Source: an uncultured Lachnospiraceae bacterium (GTDB lineage: Bacteria > Bacillota > Clostridia > Lachnospirales > Lachnospiraceae). From it: a DNA stretch of 15,732 nucleotides. Position numbers and translations under genes: made by a program. The stretch lies in the NCBI GenBank assembly GCA_947174725.1, contig CAMWKA010000010.1:1-15732 (forward strand), given 5' to 3'. Position 1 is the first letter of the stretch. Each line of letters opens with the position of its first letter. This document shows, in pieces, positions 13,364 to 15,732 of the stretch. The notes under the pieces were generated by a model. That model saw nothing but the letters and a program-made list of their open reading frames with translations, did no database searches and had not been told where the DNA came from.

Positions 13364-14155
13364 CTAGTATTCGTATTCAAAACTGGTGTGATAGGAAAAT
13401 AAATGAAATATCTGGATATTGTCTTTATACAGCACATATTCCGCAGGACATGAAGCGGACTCTATGATCTTTCTGGACATTTTTCCTTTTTTAGGTGCGC
13501 ATAGGTAATGTCCATTTTTTATACAGATCCGAATATGCAGCCGATAGTTTCCCTGTTTTAAAATGATCGATTCTTTGGTGCAGGAGAGAACCTGCACTCC
13601 AAGATAGGTAGCAAACCGGTATTCTTTGCCCTTATAATGAATCACACTGATGCAGCCGCGGAAGGTCAGTCCGCATACAGGAATTTCTGCCACGGCGGCC
13701 ATGATCGAACAATCCTCCCGAAAGTCATTGGCCTGTACCCATGCATAGGAAGAAGGGAAGGAACAGCCGCTGTCTTTTTCGATATAGCCCTTTCCGCCGG
13801 TAAAATCTATGTTCTTTCCGTTTAAAGTAACGCTTCCTTTTAACCGGTGGCTCATACTGATAATTCCGTGCCGACATTCCATGGGAAGAATTTGGAATGG
13901 TCCCATAATGTCATAGCGGATAGGAGATAAATCATGATAAGATATCTTTCCTGTAAGGGACAGCTCCGGCGTATGGATGTCCAGTATAATACCCTGTTTA
14001 GAAAAATGGTTACCTTTTGTCATAGACGTCTGCCAGGAGCCATTTTGCGTTATGATCTGGATAAATTGATTGGAATCTGACCGGCCTGCGATCACGCAGA
14101 GAGTTTCCGCGCCCTTCTGGTGTTTGAAATAGTATCCTTGAAAAAACTGATTCAT
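13364..14155 (-). CDS. Tocopherol-cyclase-like / CrtC-like lipocalin-fold protein
   Basis: A 263-residue soluble protein without a signal peptide. The N-terminus FFQGYYFKHQKGAETLCVIAG and the central GYIEKDSGCSFPSSYAWVQAND match the signature pattern I associate with the tocopherol cyclase-like family (usual form GYIEKDWG-x-SFP-x-x-Y-x-W-x-Q). Here the Trp after the Asp is Ser. In plants and cyanobacteria the family cyclises prenylquinols, but anaerobic Firmicutes make no tocopherol, so the bacterial substrate is unknown. The remaining sequence has many short beta segments, as expected for a double lipocalin-like fold. GGAG lies seven bases before the ATG. The FAD/Rieske gene follows closely, suggesting a joint role. 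Confidence 0.75.
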   Translation of the reverse strand: MNQFFQGYYFKHQKGAETLCVIAGRSDSNQFIQIITQNGSWQTSMTKGNHFSKQGIILDIHTPELSLTGKISYHDLSPIRYDIMGPFQILPMECRHGIISMSHRLKGSVTLNGKNIDFTGGKGYIEKDSGCSFPSSYAWVQANDFREDCSIMAAVAEIPVCGLTFRGCISVIHYKGKEYRFATYLGVQVLSCTKESIILKQGNYRLHIRICIKNGHYLCAPKKGKMSRKIIESASCPAEYVLYKDNIQIFHLFSYHTSFEYEY

Positions 14156-14227
14156 GCATGCACTCCATATTTAATAATGTATCAGGAATAAATTATTTCT
14201 TCGCTTTGCTATAAGCTTGCCCAAAAA

Positions 14228-14243
14228 TTGTTTAAGTAAACAA
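14228..14243. promoter_or_regulatory. Palindromic operator candidate upstream of the cyclase-like gene
   Basis: TTGTTTAAGTAAACAA has perfect seven-base arms around AG. It stands in the 159-base gap between the second MATE gene and the cyclase-like gene, 73 bases before the latter's start on the minus strand. I could not identify a clear minus-strand promoter next to it, so the operator role is tentative. Confidence 0.35.
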
Positions 14244-14314
14244 AGGTAGAAATAAAAACAACTATTAGTTTTGTAGCTTATGTACCAAAAGTGTTGGATG
14301 ATTTACTGGAATGT

Positions 14315-15679
14315 TTAGAGATTGGATCGATAGACTTTTTTGTTGCGGATGATAAGATAAACAATCAATACAAATGCCCCGTCAAAGGCCCATATGATTG
14401 GCTCCGTAATACAGACCCCTAAGTATCCGAGCCACGGAACCAGCAGACGGATGGCGATGATTTTGCCCAAAAGCTCTGTTGCGCTGACGATGATCGGCAC
14501 GATGCGCCGACCCATACCCTGAAGGACATTACGTAATACAATCAGAGGGATCAGTACATAGAAACAGGGAACGCTGATCCTTACATATTTGGTAGCCGTT
14601 TCAATCAGAAAATGATTAGCGGCGTCTTCTTTATCAATGATCAAACGTACAAACTGCTCTGTAAAGGGAAATAATAACAGCATGGAAATGGTGCTCCAAA
14701 GGATGCCTAAAAATAATCCCTTTTTTACGCCTTCAAAAACACGATCCATGTTGCCGGCACCGTAATTCTGGCTGGTAAAGGTAGCGCAGGCAGATCCGAT
14801 GACGGCGATGGGCATCATAAACAGGGAGATTACTTTTCGGGCGGAAATATGCGCCGCGATGGTGGCATCTCCAAGACCATTGATTCCGCTTTGTAAGATT
14901 ACAGATCCGAAACAGACGATGGCAAGCATCATTGCCATGGAAAGGCCGGTTGACAACATTTTTCCAAGTAAATTTCTGTCAAAAGAAAAATCCTTTTTGG
15001 ATAAATGAATTTCGGGACATTTCTTCATAATATAAATAAAGCATAAAATTGCGGAAATACATTGTGCCAGTATGGTTGCCAAAGCAGCGCCGCGGATGCC
15101 GAGCGGGATCACTACGACAAATAAAAGATCCATGCCGATATTCAGGATTGTCGATATGATAAGAAAGATCAATGGTGTCGCGCTATTGCCCAATGCTCTC
15201 AGGATATTGGCGCACATATTGTATGCCATCGTAAAGATCAATCCCATCAGAAGGATACTGATATAATCGTATGCATTATCTATAACACTATCCGGCGTAT
15301 GAAGAAGTACCAGAATATCCCGGATTAAAAACAGGCTGAGTGCAGTCAGGACAATTGTGGAAATGACGGACAGGGTAATCGTGGCGGCAACAGAACGACG
15401 AACATCTTTGGCGTTACCGGCGCCAAAAAACTGTGCTATGATAATGGAAAATCCATTGGTCAGTCCGTTGATAAAGACGATGATCAGTTCGCTCAGGGAC
15501 GCGGTAGCGCCGACACCTTCCAGCGCCTCTACGCCGATATTGCGGCTGACAATGATGAGATCCGCAAAATTGTAAAATTGTTGGAACAGATTGCCTAATA
15601 AAATAGGAAAGCCAAATGACAGCATAAGCTGCATAACATTGCCCTGTGTCATATTTTGGGTTTGAAATAGTTTTTTCAT
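14315..15679 (-). CDS. Second MATE family multidrug/cation exporter
   Basis: A 454-residue protein with about 12 membrane helices, complete at both ends. Family marks are TQGNVMQLMLSFGFPILLGNLFQQFYNFADLIIVSR at the N-terminus, GFSIIIAQFFGAGN in helix 2-3, NILRALGNSATPL, the half-way repeat HISARKVISLFMMPIAVIGSACATFTSQNYGAGN, and NVLQGMGRRIVP near the end. It belongs to a different MATE subgroup from the gene at 2180-3514 (VGVEALEGVGATASLSELI-type N-terminus against the LTGVGLTLSI type), so the two are not recent duplicates. The ATG has only a weak SD (ACAGG, ten bases upstream). A TATAAA-like -10 lies at about 15725-15730 at the window edge, in minus orientation. Confidence 0.93.
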   Translation of the reverse strand: MKKLFQTQNMTQGNVMQLMLSFGFPILLGNLFQQFYNFADLIIVSRNIGVEALEGVGATASLSELIIVFINGLTNGFSIIIAQFFGAGNAKDVRRSVAATITLSVISTIVLTALSLFLIRDILVLLHTPDSVIDNAYDYISILLMGLIFTMAYNMCANILRALGNSATPLIFLIISTILNIGMDLLFVVVIPLGIRGAALATILAQCISAILCFIYIMKKCPEIHLSKKDFSFDRNLLGKMLSTGLSMAMMLAIVCFGSVILQSGINGLGDATIAAHISARKVISLFMMPIAVIGSACATFTSQNYGAGNMDRVFEGVKKGLFLGILWSTISMLLLFPFTEQFVRLIIDKEDAANHFLIETATKYVRISVPCFYVLIPLIVLRNVLQGMGRRIVPIIVSATELLGKIIAIRLLVPWLGYLGVCITEPIIWAFDGAFVLIVYLIIRNKKVYRSNL

Positions 15680-15732
15680 CGTTGAATAGCCTGTTCTTTC
15701 CGATCGGCAGCGGCTGACACTCTATTTATATT

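Noticed and set aside
2180..15679. The two MATE genes as a recent duplication
   Set aside because: Their sequences differ throughout, including the N-terminal signature regions, and they belong to different MATE subgroups.

Overview
The window looks like a chromosomal stretch of a low-to-mid GC Gram-positive of the Clostridia, most likely a Lachnospiraceae gut anaerobe. The reasons are AGGAGG-type Shine-Dalgarno (SD) sites, TTG starts, extended -10 promoters (TGnTATAAT-like), and the gene families present: a VanZ-like protein, two MATE transporters, a GtrII-type membrane protein, a DUF3737-like protein, a tocopherol-cyclase-like protein and an FAD/Rieske oxidoreductase. This assignment is inferred from sequence character only. 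No tRNA, rRNA, CRISPR array or transposase gene was seen, and no gene-free gap exceeds 300 bases.

Layout. The plus strand carries a lipoprotein (227-928), a VanZ-like membrane protein (1045-1701), a small cupin (1750-2082), a MATE transporter (2180-3514), the general PTS pair HPr and Enzyme I (3666-5587), an esterase / DUF3737-like / GtrII-like cluster (5710-9035), a flotillin-type SPFH protein (9139-10764), a half-size EamA transporter (10872-11285) and a protein of unknown family (11473-12009). The minus strand carries a second MATE transporter (15679-14315), a tocopherol-cyclase-like protein (14155-13364) and an FAD-dependent oxidoreductase with a C-terminal Rieske centre (13336-12032). 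The two strands converge at about 12010-12031.

The most interesting feature is a repeat of about 136 bp present twice (6463-6598 and 11325-11460, 131/136 identical), with a 3'-end remnant of a third copy at 11296-11316. Each full copy lies exactly in the SD site of a downstream gene and is flanked by a short direct repeat of that SD, like a target-site duplication. The upstream gene therefore keeps its stop codon and the downstream gene keeps its own SD. The element carries a TTG codon correctly spaced from the left SD copy and is open through its length. Element plus duplication is 144 bp (48 codons), so the downstream protein gains an in-frame 48-residue N-terminal extension. At the RNA level it can form three strong hairpins, and a loop-to-3'-end 7-nt complementarity could make a pseudoknot just before the native SD. 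Gene callers will probably annotate the two downstream proteins with a shared false or optional N-terminus. This could be a mobile, frame-preserving translation-leader element.

Functionally, HPr and Enzyme I form the phosphate relay for sugar uptake; HPr has Lys where Ser46 is expected. The esterase, DUF3737-like and GtrII-like genes look like one transcription unit started by a good promoter at 5596-5624, followed by a terminator-like hairpin in the leader. Other signals include an imperfect direct repeat flanking the first MATE gene, a strong terminator after the flotillin gene, and two AT-rich palindromes that may be operators.
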